A DNA stretch of 64,000 nt, taken from NCBI GenBank assembly GCA_019916065.1, contig CM034233.1, positions 47,756,141 through 47,820,140 of the forward strand, given 5' to 3'. Every line of letters starts with the position of its first letter. The stretch's first letter is position 1. Both the position numbers and the translations under genes were made by a program. Shown here in pieces: positions 46,382 through 57,926 of this stretch. The notes under the pieces were generated by a model, which had not been told where the DNA came from, searched no databases, and was given only the letters and a program-made list of their open reading frames with translations. The DNA comes from Vitellaria paradoxa. Taxonomy: Eukaryota; Streptophyta; Magnoliopsida; Ericales; Sapotaceae.

Positions 46382-46770
46382 ACTTTTAGCACCTATGGTC
46401 TTGTTTCTTGGAGGAGATTCCTCTAGTTATCTATTGGGGACTTCGGTTTCCCCCACAACACCACCCCCGTTTGCCCTATGACTATCGCCATTACCTATTC
46501 CATTTAGCTCAACATCTCCCCTTCTGTTGTTGCCATTAGCATGAGGATCTGCCAATCATGGGGCATTAATAGGAATAGCGTTCACTCGTTGGAGCTGTGC
46601 TTGGTTCTGATCCATTATTGTCTGCATGGTTGCCATCATCTCAGCCGTCTACCTTTCCATGGTAGTGATTTTTTTGCTATTTTGGTTTTCTATTTCGCCT
46701 TCTAGTTGTGACTCTAGTTGTGTGTTTATACTAGATCTGGTCTGGACCATAAAATACTATGAAAAAATCG

Positions 46771-46850
46771 ATTCCCACAAACGGCACCAACTGATGAATC
46801 AGTAAATTTGTTTCCTCTATATGGTCCAATCCGCAACTTGTAATTATATA
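46771..46850 (-). other. Element D primer-binding site and truncated 5' LTR end
   Basis: The minus strand reads TTGGTGCCGTTTGTGGGAA next to the LTR end ACTGATTCATCA. About 60 bases of LTR match the 3' LTR of D near 17768-17815; beyond about 46850 the match stops, so the 5' LTR is truncated or very diverged. Confidence 0.65.
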
Positions 46851-47565
46851 CCTTAATTTAAACTACGAGAAGTTTATTTGTTGAGTTTTAAATTAGAAAA
46901 TAATTTTATATTTTTTTGTCAAACTTTAAAAAGGATGAAATGTAATTGCCCAAAAAGGAAGAAAAAAACATTTTTCAAACCTTTTTGTTCTTTTGTAAGC
47001 TGATGTGTACGTGAATGCATCTTGAAACAGTAGTATAAGATATATATACAAATGCCAAATATATAAATCATGAAAAGGGAATTATTATTAATATTATATT
47101 TAAGTACTCTGTCTAAAGGAGAGGAACTTGACTTCAATATGAGTAGGTGAGGAAAAAAAAATAAATGAAATAGGAAAAGTGACATAAACTACCTAGCTAG
47201 CTAGTGTATATACATGCATGTCTCTCACTTATTAGACTAGAAGCTACCCCGACTTAAAGGCACGAATATATAATTTGAACTACAAAAGAGTTAAAAAATA
47301 AATAAAATAATCTTTAGAAAAAGTTAGAAGAAAAAATTATATAAAAGTTAAATATATTTGGGAATATTATTGGACTATCACCATTTTTTGGTTATAGATA
47401 GTGGTTTGAAATTTGAAATCAAAGTGAGGGGAGAGTTTAAAATTTGAACCAAACTTTTGTACATTAAAACATTCTCCCTTTAATAAATCTCAGATATTGA
47501 TGGTTATAAAACAAAATCTCAGGCCTTGATTTGGGGACATGTCAGATCATTGAGCTGTATTATTA
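46851..47565. other. Unassigned AT-rich DNA
   Basis: No gene or clear repeat identified. Many stops in all frames. Confidence 0.5.
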
Positions 47566-47573
47566 TATAGATG

Positions 47574-48088
47574 TAGGAATGTCCCTATATGTCAAAATTA
47601 CCCGTACTCTACAGATACCCACTTTACTCTCTCCGTTCAGGGAGGGTATGGGGATACTAATAACGGGGTGGGGATGGGTATAGAGACTTTAACATGTTCC
47701 CCGAACGAGTATGGGGACGGGGACAGTTATGGGTACAAGTACAGGTACGATGTTCTCTACTTTCTGTACTCGTTTAAATATTTATTTATTAATTTATATA
47801 TATATTTTAATATTTATTCAATATATATATATATAATATATTTTTATTTAATATATATATATATATATATAATATAATAATTTATAATATTTATAATATA
47901 TAAAATATATAATTTATAATTTTATTATATTTAGCAGGTAAGCGAGGGTGGAGAAGGAGAATCATTACCTAGTGGGGACTAGTATGAGAAAATTTTTCAT
48001 TCCTAAAATGGAGATGGAAACAAGGACAAAAAAGGGTATTACTAAACAAGAACGATGAACGCCGTATCTACCCTATTGACATCCCCTA
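47574..48088. mobile_element. hAT-type non-autonomous element, 515 bp
   Basis: The left end reads TAGGAATGTCCC and the right end, reverse-complemented, TAGGGGATGTCAA. An 8-base duplication is TATAGATG at 47566-47573 and TATAAATG at 48089-48096, with one difference. The interior has a GGGGATGGG/GGGGACGGG-rich half and a TA-rich half, no coding capacity. An 8-base duplication and TAGGG-like ends point to the hAT superfamily. Confidence 0.6.
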
Positions 48089-48229
48089 TATAAATGGTTC
48101 TTCTAGAACTTTTACATTTTTTTATGTTTGGTCACTAATAGGAATGGAAGTGGAGAATCGGTGAACATGGGATAGCTCAATTAATAGAAGTAAAAATGAA
48201 GCGTGAACAAGAACAGAAATGAGAAGTGG

Positions 48230-48590
48230 AATAGTAAGGCCTGTTTGGTTACATTTATTTATTAAAAATACTTTTAATTTAATAAAATAAATTATTTTAA
48301 TAACAAGTTATTATTTGAATAACATTAATTTAATTTTAATAAAATAAATATTTTTATATGGAATTATTATCAATCAAAAATAATTTTAGTTTAATAAAGT
48401 AAATCATTTTTAATCATAAATTATTAGTTTAATTTTAATAAAATAAATCAATATAGTAATATATTATTTGTTATAAATATTTTTAGTTTAATAAAATATT
48501 TAAATAAAATAATTCATTTTAATATGTTTCAATAAAAATGGATAAAATATTAAAATTGATAAAATATTTATAAAAAAAGAGTAAATATGA
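48230..48590. mobile_element. AT-rich MITE-like segment
   Basis: Begins with GGCCTGTTTGGTTAC, a phrase common at the ends of plant MITEs, followed by about 340 bases of AATAAAATAAATTATTTT-type reiterations. The far end was not fixed, and no target duplication was found. Confidence 0.3.
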
Positions 48591-48844
48591 TTTTTTTGTT
48601 TATTTTTTTTTTTGCCAAAAAAAGAAATCTTGTTAACGTGACATCTTATATCCTGCAAATTGAGAAGAGAAAAGTTGCGGCTCTTTAGTCAAGAATTAAT
48701 ACAAAAATTTTCGCTGGCTACCATGCCAATAGCCAGTTGTTGACTTGCCGGGATAAATGGCAACTAGATTACTACTATTGACCCATAAAGCTTCAAGTAG
48801 TTGGAAAAGCACACAACCAAGTGACTATCTAAGCAATTAATAAG

Positions 48845-49174
48845 TTGGTACCTCCAAAAAAACTTTCTTCTGCTAGAAATCTTCAATGTCAAGCCGAGCA
48901 GCAGTTGCTAGTAATTTCAAAGCTTTACCCTCCTGCAGTGGTTCAGAATAACTGGAATTACAAACACATACACAAGCAGCTTGCACACACCTTCAATTTT
49001 CCATTTTTGTCTCAAGCCATTTTTAAGTTTCCAACATTTCATTTTCCTGTTCAATATCAGGGCCACGACGCTGCTTTCATACAAGACGACTATCAGTATC
49101 TCCCAAATTTACTTTGTCATCGAATAAACTATGATGAATCTTGTTACCCGCTAAATATAAAACAAACCATGTAA
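48845..49174 (+). other. Unexplained open stretch, possible exon or transcript fragment
   Basis: A 109-codon open frame without an ATG at its start, in the least AT-rich, non-repeat part of the window. The peptide has many His, Phe, Tyr and Gln residues and matches nothing I recognise. A TTTTGTTTCAG splice acceptor-like sequence lies at about 49340-49350. It could be a fragment of a host gene or noncoding transcript, or chance. The insertion of the CACTA element at 49509 lies just downstream. Confidence 0.2.
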
Positions 49175-49508
49175 AAGGTGGTTTGAACATGGAAGATCAA
49201 ACAGTCTCCAAGGTTCAGCCAGGACCTTCTTTCATTTCAAACCTATAGCATACCAGTACTTTAAACATGCCAGTTATTCATATATATATATATAATCTAA
49301 ACATGCCAGTTGTAATTGCTTAAACTCAATCGAATTCATTTTGTTTCAGATGACGCATTATTTCTGAAGTCTAATACACGAAGGACAACAGACTGCAGAC
49401 TGCAATGTTTGTTTGTTGACACCTCAAAGCAGATGCTAAAGCATTGCATCCCTAAGGTGCAGCTCAAATGCGTTACAATATAAAGTGATGTAGCTAATGC
49501 CAGGCACC

Positions 49509-51319
49509 CACTACTACAAAAATGTATAAACATCACAATTTTTAGGTGTGATGTTTCACATTTTATCTCAATCATAAAAGCGTGATTGATCCAAGTGAGT
49601 TACAAGGTACTTCTTTTTTATCACAGTTTATAACCGTGATAAAAAACTTATAACAATCACACACTAAAAGCGTGATTTTTTATGATAAAAACTGAGATTA
49701 AAAGAAATCTCGTGCAATGTTTTATGAATTTTGATCTCACCTTTTTTCAAAAACTGTGATTAAATATAGAAAAATAATCATGCTGAAAAAATGAATTAAT
49801 TTTAAAAATAATAAAAATCCACATGGCAACCTCCTATCATACCATCATAGTACTGTTTGGTACCTTGTCATTATAGCAATATTATGTATTTAATATTTTT
49901 TTTTTCTGCTGAGAATCGAACTCGTGCCATTCCGCTGAAAGTTAGTGTAGTTAACTGCTAGTCCAAGCTATCATTTATATATATACATTTTACATATTAA
50001 TATATAAAAATAAATTTTTATCACTTCTGGAGTTACTAAAAATAGTAATAAAATTATATTATTTTAATTTAATTATTTTAAATTTTTTACAATAATTTAT
50101 CATGACTTTTGTCAACCAATTAATAGTTAAAAGTTACATTTTTCCTGATCAACTAGTCGGAAAAAATGATAAAAAAATTACTTTTATTTAATTATTTTAA
50201 CTTTTTTCAATAATTTGAAATCATAACTAATATATAGTACCATGCGAATACTTAATAAATAATTTATGAATATCTATCATATTTAATTAAAAATGATTTT
50301 AATTCTTTTTCTTATTTTCCTTTAATATTTGTATATAACATATACTTAATCATGACTCGCTATTTATAATATATATTTTTTTCATTCTATATTATATTTT
50401 TAAAAGTAATTAGGTAGTGTTTATTTTAGTTTTAGAAAACTATTGTTGAAAACAAAATTTTTGAAAACTATTTTAAAAATTGATTTGTAATACAAAAAAT
50501 ATTTTCAATGATTATATTCAAAAATTAGTTCTAAAAAGAAAAAAATGAAAATTTTTATTATTTTTATTTCTAAATTTTTATTACTTCCAACAAAATATAA
50601 AATAATGTCACTTTTAATATAACTAATATTAAAGATACACTAAATGTTTATTAGATATTAAGTATTTAATATTTACCTTCTTATAAGTCATACAAATTAT
50701 GAAGACTACTCCCATATATTTACTGAAAATAATGATTATACATTTAGCATTATTTAAATTTGATTTGGTAAATTTAATTTTAACATTAATTTAAAAATAT
50801 TTTTGTTTATTGATCTATGATTGTAGTTTTTATAGCATATTCAATTAATTAAAATTAATAAATAAATGTTATAATAAAATTTATGAAATCTAATTTAAAT
50901 CATATAAAGTGATAAATAAAATTGTTTGAAAGAGATATAGAAAAAAAAATAACAATATTGTCTCTCATTTGTTTAATTATCTCGCTTTTTTAAGATATAA
51001 TTTTTCTCTCTTTTTTATCTCAATTTTTTCTAGAAATGTTTTCACTAATCTTTTATCTCAGTTTTTTCTATAGATAGTTTCTACTATTTTTTATTTCAGT
51101 TTTTTTTAGAGATGATTTTTATTGATCTTTTATCTCGTTTTAAATATAATCACGGTTTCAATAAAAGTGAGATAAAAAGTATTAAAAATAACTTTTTATC
51201 TCAAGTTTTTAATTAGGCTGAGATAAAAAATTTAGTTCACAAATCTTTATCACGTTTTTTCTAAAATCGTGATCTTTATGAATTTCTTAATACGATCTTT
51301 ATCAATTATTGTAACAGTG
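49509..51319. mobile_element. Non-autonomous CACTA element, 1.8 kb
   Basis: The left end reads CACTACTACAAAAATG and the right end, reverse-complemented, CACTGTTACAATAATTG. The 3-base duplication ACC is at 49506-49508 and 51320-51322. Both subterminal zones, 49530-49760 and 51000-51300, are full of GTGATAAAAA and (A)GAGATAAAAA motifs in both orientations. There is no transposase; the middle is AT-rich and noncoding. The right terminus has diverged at two bases. It is not closely related to the large CACTA element at 2517-13442, whose subterminal motif differs. Confidence 0.82.
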
Positions 51320-51322
51320 ACC

Positions 51323-52276
51323 TGTCTTGATTCGAACAAGCCTTGGGAGCTGTGTTGAGACAGGCAGCTCTCTAGAGTGGTTTAGTGATCCATCAGTTTG
51401 CTAATGGCATCACACCTAGTTTTACTATTTCGAGGCAATTATTTAATTTTTGATTTTATGTAATTAAAATTAAAAAAGATGGTGTGAAAGAAGACGGAAA
51501 GAGTATTTTCGAAAGCAAAAGATGGATAAAGTTTAACTCAAAAAAAAAAAAAGAAAAGAAAAGAATAAAGGGTTATGGATAAAGGAGCCCCTTTATGGAT
51601 AAAGGACCTGTTTAGAAGAAAAAAAATTAGTAAAAAAATATAATATAAATAAAAAAATGTGATATAAAAATGATATATGTTAAAATTTTTATGAAAAAAA
51701 ATTATTAAAATAAGTTAGAAGTTAGTAACTTTTAATAAATTTGAACTAGCCAATCGGAACCAAAGTTTGACTGAAAACCTCACAGCAACAACGCCCAAGG
51801 TAGAATTATCTTAAATTCCTTTAACATAAAGGGAGGGTGTAAAAGAGAAATCATAAAAAAATAAAAAATAAAATAAAATAAACAAATAATGGTCCCTACT
51901 CTTTTGGAAGTTTCAGCCTCTGACGCCTCTTATCATGCTGGGAAGTCTGCTTTTTTTCTGACCCACCTGGCTTGACCCTTTCATTGTGGGGCTGCTTTGT
52001 TTTCGTTAATGTAAATATATATATGTATATAGGGTGCATGTACAAATTGTTGAATAATCATTCTCTTAACTTTGTTGCTGCAAATTAAGTTCATTCGGAT
52101 AGGGCGCGGTCAACACTGGAAGCTGGCTAGGTAGGGTACAATGCACGTTTATCTTCTTCTCCCTCGTTATTTTATTGGTTAAATACACTTTATCACCATG
52201 GGATAAAAACTTAAAATTAAATATTACCGCTCTTAAAATTATTTTATGATACAAAAGCTCTTATAATTGTTATTAA
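51323..52276. other. Non-repeat and low-complexity DNA, no gene called
   Basis: 51323-51440 is of ordinary composition and continues the sequence interrupted at 49508. A possible MITE is listed at 51600-51765. 51890-52010 is again of ordinary composition. No coding frame recognised. Confidence 0.45.
51600..51765. mobile_element. MITE-like segment related to 15520-15690
   Basis: The left end has GGACCTGTTTAGAAG and the right, reverse-complemented, TTTGGTTCCGATTGGCTAG. The interior has ATATAATATAAA and GTGATATAAAAATGATA phrases also seen at 15560-15590. Ends match loosely and no target duplication was fixed. Confidence 0.3.
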
Positions 52277-52282
52277 AATCAA

Positions 52283-52283
52283 C

Positions 52284-52323
<40 letters not shown>
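52283..52323. repeat. (ATT)n microsatellite
   Basis: About 13 uninterrupted ATT units. Confidence 0.95.
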
Positions 52324-52405
52324 TTCATTTAAATCCTCAGATGGATCTACAGTATGATAATAGAGGCCACGATCTCCGAAGTTTTGAAAAAAATTTGCAC
52401 ATATA

Positions 52406-53313
52406 TGTAATGAAACTGAGTATAAAAATAGGGCCATCCAGTTGGAAACAATAAAAAAAGAAAGGATGGAAGAGAATCAAAATAATTTCAGAAAATAAAC
52501 CAAACAGAGATGGAGATGAATGAACCAAAGCCGAGAAGATTCGAAAATAGAAAGAGAGAAAACGGGTGAAATGGTGAGAGAGATACAACCAGGGTGTATA
52601 ACACAATCAGTAGAGAAGGGAAGCAAAAAGTTACCCTCAGGCCAACTGTTAATCTGCACATATGGACAGCTCATCTTCAAGTCCAAGCCTCCTCAATCTC
52701 AGCCCTCCAAGTGTTTTGAATAAAGGGTCCAAATGCATAGCTAGTCAGTGGCGGTAAGTGAAACTATTCAAATCTAAGTGCTTCTGGCAAACACAAGAAG
52801 CTTCTAGAGAAAGCTAGACAAATGCTGAGAATCGAGTGAATTTCAACCGGTGCATAGGTCGAGTCGGGTGTATGGATTTGGGAGAGATATGGGCTTGAGT
52901 TACTAGGTGATTGGGCTCAACACACTTGGGCCAAGAGAGCTACTAATAAATTGAAGATCCCATCCATAAGAGGAATGGGCTGGTACATCACAGGGTGGTT
53001 TGGTCCAACAATGGCTAGCTCAACAAGCTGTCAAGGTAGTTAGTTGTTATAGTTAGTTAGCTACTGTAGTCAGTTTAACCATGGTCATAGTTAACCATAG
53101 TTAGAATTTAGTTACAAACTCTTGCTATAAATATATTATAAAGCAGAATTAAAGGAATCAAGAATGAAATTTTTAGAGAATTCAATCAAGAATGAAATTT
53201 TAAGAGAATTCTTTCTCGTAGGAGGCAAGGAAGTCTCGAACTCTTCCACCATTGTTGATAATCCTTCTTCTTCTTATGCCAAAGAAAGAGTGAGCTTCAT
53301 AGAGGTCACTCCA
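52406..53313 (+). repeat. Element E 5' LTR
   Basis: About 908 bases. TATAAATATATTATAAAG near 53135-53152 is a candidate TATA region. The first 100 bases match the truncated 3' LTR at 54942-55041 with about 15 differences by eye. Confidence 0.75.
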
Positions 53314-53315
53314 AT

Positions 53316-53327
53316 TGGTATCAGAGC
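53316..53327 (+). other. Element E primer-binding site
   Basis: TGGTATCAGAGC, complementary to the 3' end of plant initiator Met tRNA. Confidence 0.88.
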
Positions 53328-53609
53328 TAACTCTTGATCCAGAGATGACAAAAACCAAATCCACTGCATAGTTAAACCAATAGTATCAGGAATTACAACA
53401 TCAATTGAATCAACTAATGAAAATGATGGAAAAAATTAGCCAGAAGTTAGAGGACGTATTTTAACAAGTGCAATCCAACTCTACAGCAATCCAAAGGAAC
53501 AAAGAAAAAGAAGTAGGAGTAGGTTTTTCTCAAACCTAGGAGAATCCAATAGCCTAATCCAACCAAGGAACACCAGTTGCAGTGGAAGGTACAAAAAGTG
53601 GGTTTAATG

Positions 53610-54864
53610 CAAATCAAATGAAGGCAATTCGATTAAAATTACTATTTTTTAGTGGTGAAAACCCATATGAGTGGCTTTATAAAGATAATCAGTTTTTTAA
53701 ACACTATGGAACACTTGAAGACTAGAAATTGGAGATAGCCTCATTGCATGTGGAGGGTAAATCTCTAATTTGATTTCAAGATTTCTTAAATACTAAGGCA
53801 AAAATTAAGTTAGTTGAATCTTCTCAAGCATTATAAGGTAAGTTTGGTGAAAGTACTTATAAAGATCCTATAGATCAGTTAGTCAGACTCAAGTAGTATA
53901 CTTTTGTGGAAGAATTCAAACCTAAGTTTGAAGCTCTGTTTAACAAGATAAAACGCCTTAGTAAGAAGTATAAACTGAGTATTTTTTTAACTGGATTGAA
54001 CGAAGAAATAAGGTATTCTGTTAAAATGTTTAATCCAAACAGTTTGACAAAGGCCTTTGGGGTTAGCTAGATTGTAAGAAGAAAATCTACTAGCTATGTA
54101 AAAACAATAGGCAAGGTTTGGAAATGTACCTACTATGAATACAGAAGGTGCGGTTATTACTGTTGTGAATAGAGCCCCTTAGAAACCGCCAGTAATTACA
54201 ACTACCTAGAATAATGCCAATCTGCCAAAGCCTAATTTGGCTAATAAGCTACACATTCAGAATTTGAGTCCTAATGAAGTAGAGGCAAGGAAAAAGGAAG
54301 GTTTGTGATGAGAAATGACAAAGAAATCATGTACATAAAAATCTTAAACTTTCGGTTTTGGAGTATGTGTTAACTGAGGAAGAAATTGAAGATGATGGGG
54401 GTAGGATAGATGAGGGAGATAGAGAAGAGGATCAATTAGTAACAGAAGAACCTAAAATCACACTCCATACTATCACTAGAACCCCTCAACCCAAGACCTT
54501 GAGATTAATAGGATGTATTAAGGGTAGACTATGGAATAAACTAATTGATTCAAGGAGCACTCATAATTTCATGGATCCCAAAATAACTAAATATTGTCAG
54601 TTAGGGGTCAAGAAGGGGTGAAACTTAGCTAATAAAGATTACTAATGGAGCTCTACTGAGGAGTGAAGGAGAGTGTGCATAAGTAAGTTGAGTATACAAG
54701 GAAATGTTTTCTTAATTGATTTCCTATTACTACCCCTAGCTAGGTGCGATTTGGTTCTAGGTGTCCAATGGCTTAAAACATTAGGACCTAAAACATTTGA
54801 TTTCTCATCCCTTACTGAGGTGCTCATACAATGGCATGACCAACCACTAGCAGAAGCTATATAG
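53610..54864 (+). pseudogene. Element E gag and protease remnants
   Basis: Gag begins to be readable at about 53620 with FFSGENPYEWLYKDNQFFKHYG and ASLHVEGKSL, then YTFVEEFKPKFEALFNKIKR and LSIFLTGLNEEIRYSV (53900-54020), the usual Ty3/gypsy capsid pattern. The protease part has KLIDSRSTHNFM (54535-54575), where the active-site triad D-S-G now reads D-S-R, and FLLLPLARCDLVLGVQWLKTLGP (54720-54790). At least six stops interrupt it. The next recognisable thing is the LEDKVDLKQG phrase just before the 3' LTR, so the rest of pol is deleted. Confidence 0.85.
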
Positions 54865-55687
54865 GAGAAGTTATACTAGGTCTAGTCTTAATACCCAAAT
54901 TTGGACCTTGAGGACAAGGTTGATCTTAAACAGGGGGTATTTGTAATGAAACTGAGTATAAAAATGGAATGAGCCATTTGGAAACAACAGAAAAGAAAAA
55001 ATGGAAGAGAATTAGAATCACTTCAGAGAAATAAACCAAATAAGAGTTTTTAACCCTAGTAAGCACTTTGAAATCAATATATACAACCTTATGTGGATTT
55101 AAACTTTTTTACTAAAATAAGATCAAACCTGTTTACTGTGTATATTGATCTTAAAGTCATACAACTCTCTGTCTCTTCTCTCTTTTTGATTTCTCCATTC
55201 CACTTTTTTTTTTTTTATTTGTGTTCACAAAACACAGTTAGCACTCACCTATGTATCATACGTATCAATGTATTATTTGCATATATGATTCATACATATA
55301 TACATATATGGCAGCACGCTTATTGCTCTTGATCCAAATTGCAATTACTCAATTACATATATCTTCACTCAGAAATTTCCCTTTAGATCTAGAGTACATT
55401 TAAAAAAAAATGCATACACAATAGAGGTCAAAAAAGGAAGGTGAGTGGATTTTAGATCTTGTCATTCTTGATTTAAAACATTAAATGCTTTTTGATTACA
55501 TACCTTTGAATAAAAATCTTTGAATTTACTTAATTTCATATCTGGACTTTTAAAAAAGGCAATTTTGAGATTATTTCATTCCTCGTAGTCTTATATTTTG
55601 ATAAAAAGTGACTTTCATTAAAAGGTTTTAGCGGTTACAAAGTCCATGGGAAAGCTTAGTGGTTGTGAGGGCAATGAATAAAGAAAA

Positions 55688-55689
55688 GT

Positions 55690-55715
<26 letters not shown>
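55688..55715. repeat. (GA)n microsatellite
   Basis: GA repeats with one AA interruption. Confidence 0.9.
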
Positions 55716-55720
<5 letters not shown>

Positions 55721-55789
55721 CAGATCTTAAAGAAGATAAAGGAAAAAAAGAAAGAGCAAAGGTCTCTAGGTAAAAGAAATAAAAGGTGT

Positions 55790-55930
55790 GTTTGGCGCAC
55801 TAAAATTCGTTGAAAATTTCTGAAAATCTTTAAAAGTTATTTATTTTTTATCTCACTGCACAAATATGAACTCATAATTTTTATCAAATTATTTTACTTC
55901 ATCTCACTTTCGATCACTCCAAATGCTCTC
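55790..55930. mobile_element. MITE-like segment
   Basis: The left end has GTGTTTGGCGCACTAAAATT and the right end, reverse-complemented, GCATTTGGAGTGATCG. The interior is AT-rich and noncoding. No target duplication was fixed. Confidence 0.28.
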
Positions 55931-57181
55931 TATGTTGTGCGATAGAAGGAGAGAGAGCATGAAGTGGCTTGCAAGTATAGATGTCTAACACGTGATAGTG
56001 GATGGTCGACAAGGGTAATGGTGTGCATTTTTTGGTGGATACGCGGTGGTATATGGAGGAAGAAGAAGAAATTGGGTAACAATCTATGAACGTGTTAGCA
56101 AGGGCTAAAAGGAAAAATAATATTTGAAGGGTAAAAATGTCTTCTAGATGACTAATTGTTTGACGCAAAAAACTCTAACTTGCTCCTTTTACGATTCATT
56201 AATTCAGACAATTTTACAAACTAATCCACTTACATAGGGTTATGCATTTTGTTTAAAGGAAGTCACATTTTTGGCTAAACTGCAAGGCGATCAAAAATAA
56301 TTATCCCAAAAATATATAAAGAAAACTCTATATGAATACCTAACAGGTTATGATTGGAAAATTAAGCATTTTAGCCTTGAAGAATCTACCAAGAATGCAC
56401 ATAAGTAAAGTGCTATGTAGTATGTGTGTACTATGCAGTGCGGGTTTGGGACTAAAATGATAGAAAACAATAGCAAATTCTGCTTCAAGAATAAGAGAAA
56501 CATAACCATGAAAGTCCCCTTTTTTATGTTATGCAAATACATCATAAAAGAAACTTACCATGTAAAAAGGAAAATTTCACATCCTAATAAAAAATGTATC
56601 ATCGTTTGTATTTTTGATACTAAGGGTGCTAATGCCAAGTTGGTGTCAACTTCCCTTTACTACAATTGGAAGAGGTATTGAAGCTTAATTGTCAGTTGAA
56701 AATACGTCATCATCGAACAATCTTCCTAACCAAATGCCAAGGCCTTAAAAAAAAAAAAAAAGATCTATGGAATTTTTTTTTTTAAATGAACTAAGCAAAC
56801 CCCAATTGAGAAGGAAAAACCAATACTAATAACCCTAGAATGGACAATAGCAGGTTTTATAAAGCCGACACAAAAACATTAAACATCCTGAAACAACAAT
56901 AAACGGAAAAAGTAACCTAGGGCAAAGTATCAACAAGACAAATGGTAAAGTAAAAGCAAATGTGCAATAATTGACTCACAATTCAATATTCAAGTACACG
57001 TACGCATGCACATATCATGTACATAAATGTAAGAGAAGAAAAGCGAGGAGTGAAGAGGCAGAACTCCCACTTGAGAAGAATCAGAACAAGATAGGGCACA
57101 ATTGAAGTGCGTCCACACTCGACCGACTGACTGAGTGGGACGAAGGAGTGAGAGAGAATACAGATATATAGATACAGATAC

Positions 57182-57230
57182 ATATATATATATATATATA
57201 TATATAAAGAGAGAGAGAGAGAGAGAGAGG
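57182..57230. repeat. Compound (TA)n-(GA)n microsatellite
   Basis: ACATATATATATATATATAT followed directly by AAAGAGAGAGAGAGAGAGAG. Confidence 0.95.
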
Positions 57231-57339
57231 TGGGTTTTGGTTTGGTCTGGAGTTTGGACATACGCACATTCGGAATGAGGTGGTGCGATAGTAGTAGCGG
57301 AGCGCCTTCTCTTCCTTAACTGGCAGCGGCCACATGTCA

Positions 57340-57485
57340 ACGTACTCCTCATTTTCATATCGTCCATTCTTTTGTTTTTCCTCTTCATTCTGCTTCTCTT
57401 CTCTTCTTCACTTAGCGCTCTCTCTCTCTGTCTCTCTCTATTCTATTCTCCTATTCAAATCCTCTTTCAGATCAATCATTACGAA
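57340..57485 (+). promoter_or_regulatory. Pyrimidine-rich leader-like stretch, no gene behind it
   Basis: A long CTTCTCTTCTC-type stretch resembling a plant 5' untranslated leader, ending in TTTCAGATCAATCATT. No coding frame follows. It may be the remains of a gene start captured by a transposon, or simple-sequence DNA. Confidence 0.25.
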
Positions 57486-57687
57486 TTGTGGGTTTTTTTT
57501 TTTATTTGCATTAATATTACGTGGGATGAAATAAATATTGTCGGAAACATGCTGAACTAGAGTGAGCTCAACTTTGAACCTCTATGCATATATTTGTACT
57601 AGCATGACACCATGGCTCAGAATTTTTGTTAAGGTCTTCGAAATAGTTTTTTTGTTTTTTCCCTTTTTATTTATTTATTTATTTATT

Positions 57688-57926
57688 TTGTGCTTGTTTG
57701 GGTTGCTGAATTTTGAAAAAAAAGAAAGGGCATATTTTGAATTATTAATGAGTGTTTAATGTGTTCCTCAAAAGTGTAAAAAAAATTAATAACAGTTGGA
57801 GAAATTTGAAAAAAATTAAAAAAAAAAAATCAAAGATTTTTTATGTGGAAAAAGTCAGAGAAAACTAAAAAGAATAGGAGAAAGTTAGAGATTTGTTATC
57901 AAATTTAGCACTCTAAACACAAATGA
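57688..57926. mobile_element. MITE-like segment
   Basis: The left end has TTTGGGTTGCTGAATTTTG and the right, reverse-complemented, GTTTAGAGTGCTAAATTTG, a fair inverted match. The interior is A-rich without coding capacity. No target duplication was fixed. Confidence 0.38.

Larger units (their letters stand above)
17766..46850 (-). mobile_element. Element D: Tat-lineage Ty3/gypsy retrotransposon, outermost of the nest
   Basis: The minus strand carries, in order, a PBS at about 46790, gag, protease, RT, RNase H, a second RNase H and integrase down to about 41380. A tandem repeat follows, then an opposite-strand gene at 38269-40327, then the 3' LTR. The LTR end on the plus strand reads GAATC(A/G)GTAAATT, followed by a phrase GGTCCAATCCG shared at 17768-17815 and 46793-46840. 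Dual RNase H plus an antisense 3' gene is the Tat arrangement. The 3' LTR is split by element A at 18377-37738. The 5' LTR is cut after about 60 bases near 46850. No target duplication can be scored. All genes are broken. Confidence 0.8.
52406..55041 (+). mobile_element. Element E: internally deleted Ty3/gypsy retrotransposon
   Basis: The 5' LTR starts TGTAATGAAACTGAG at 52406. The same sequence restarts at 54942 just after a CAGGGGGTATT polypurine tract. The 3' LTR is readable for about 100 bases and then lost near 55041. The 5' LTR is about 908 bases, ending just before a PBS TGGTATCAGAGC at 53316-53327, matching the initiator Met tRNA. Only gag and protease remain inside. RT, RNase H and integrase are missing between about 54864 and 54900. 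It is on the plus strand and dead. Confidence 0.85.

Noticed and set aside
56990..57388. Overlapping minus-strand frames up to 132 codons
   Set aside because: They cross the (TA)n-(GA)n microsatellite and give Ser-Leu and Tyr-Ile repeats.
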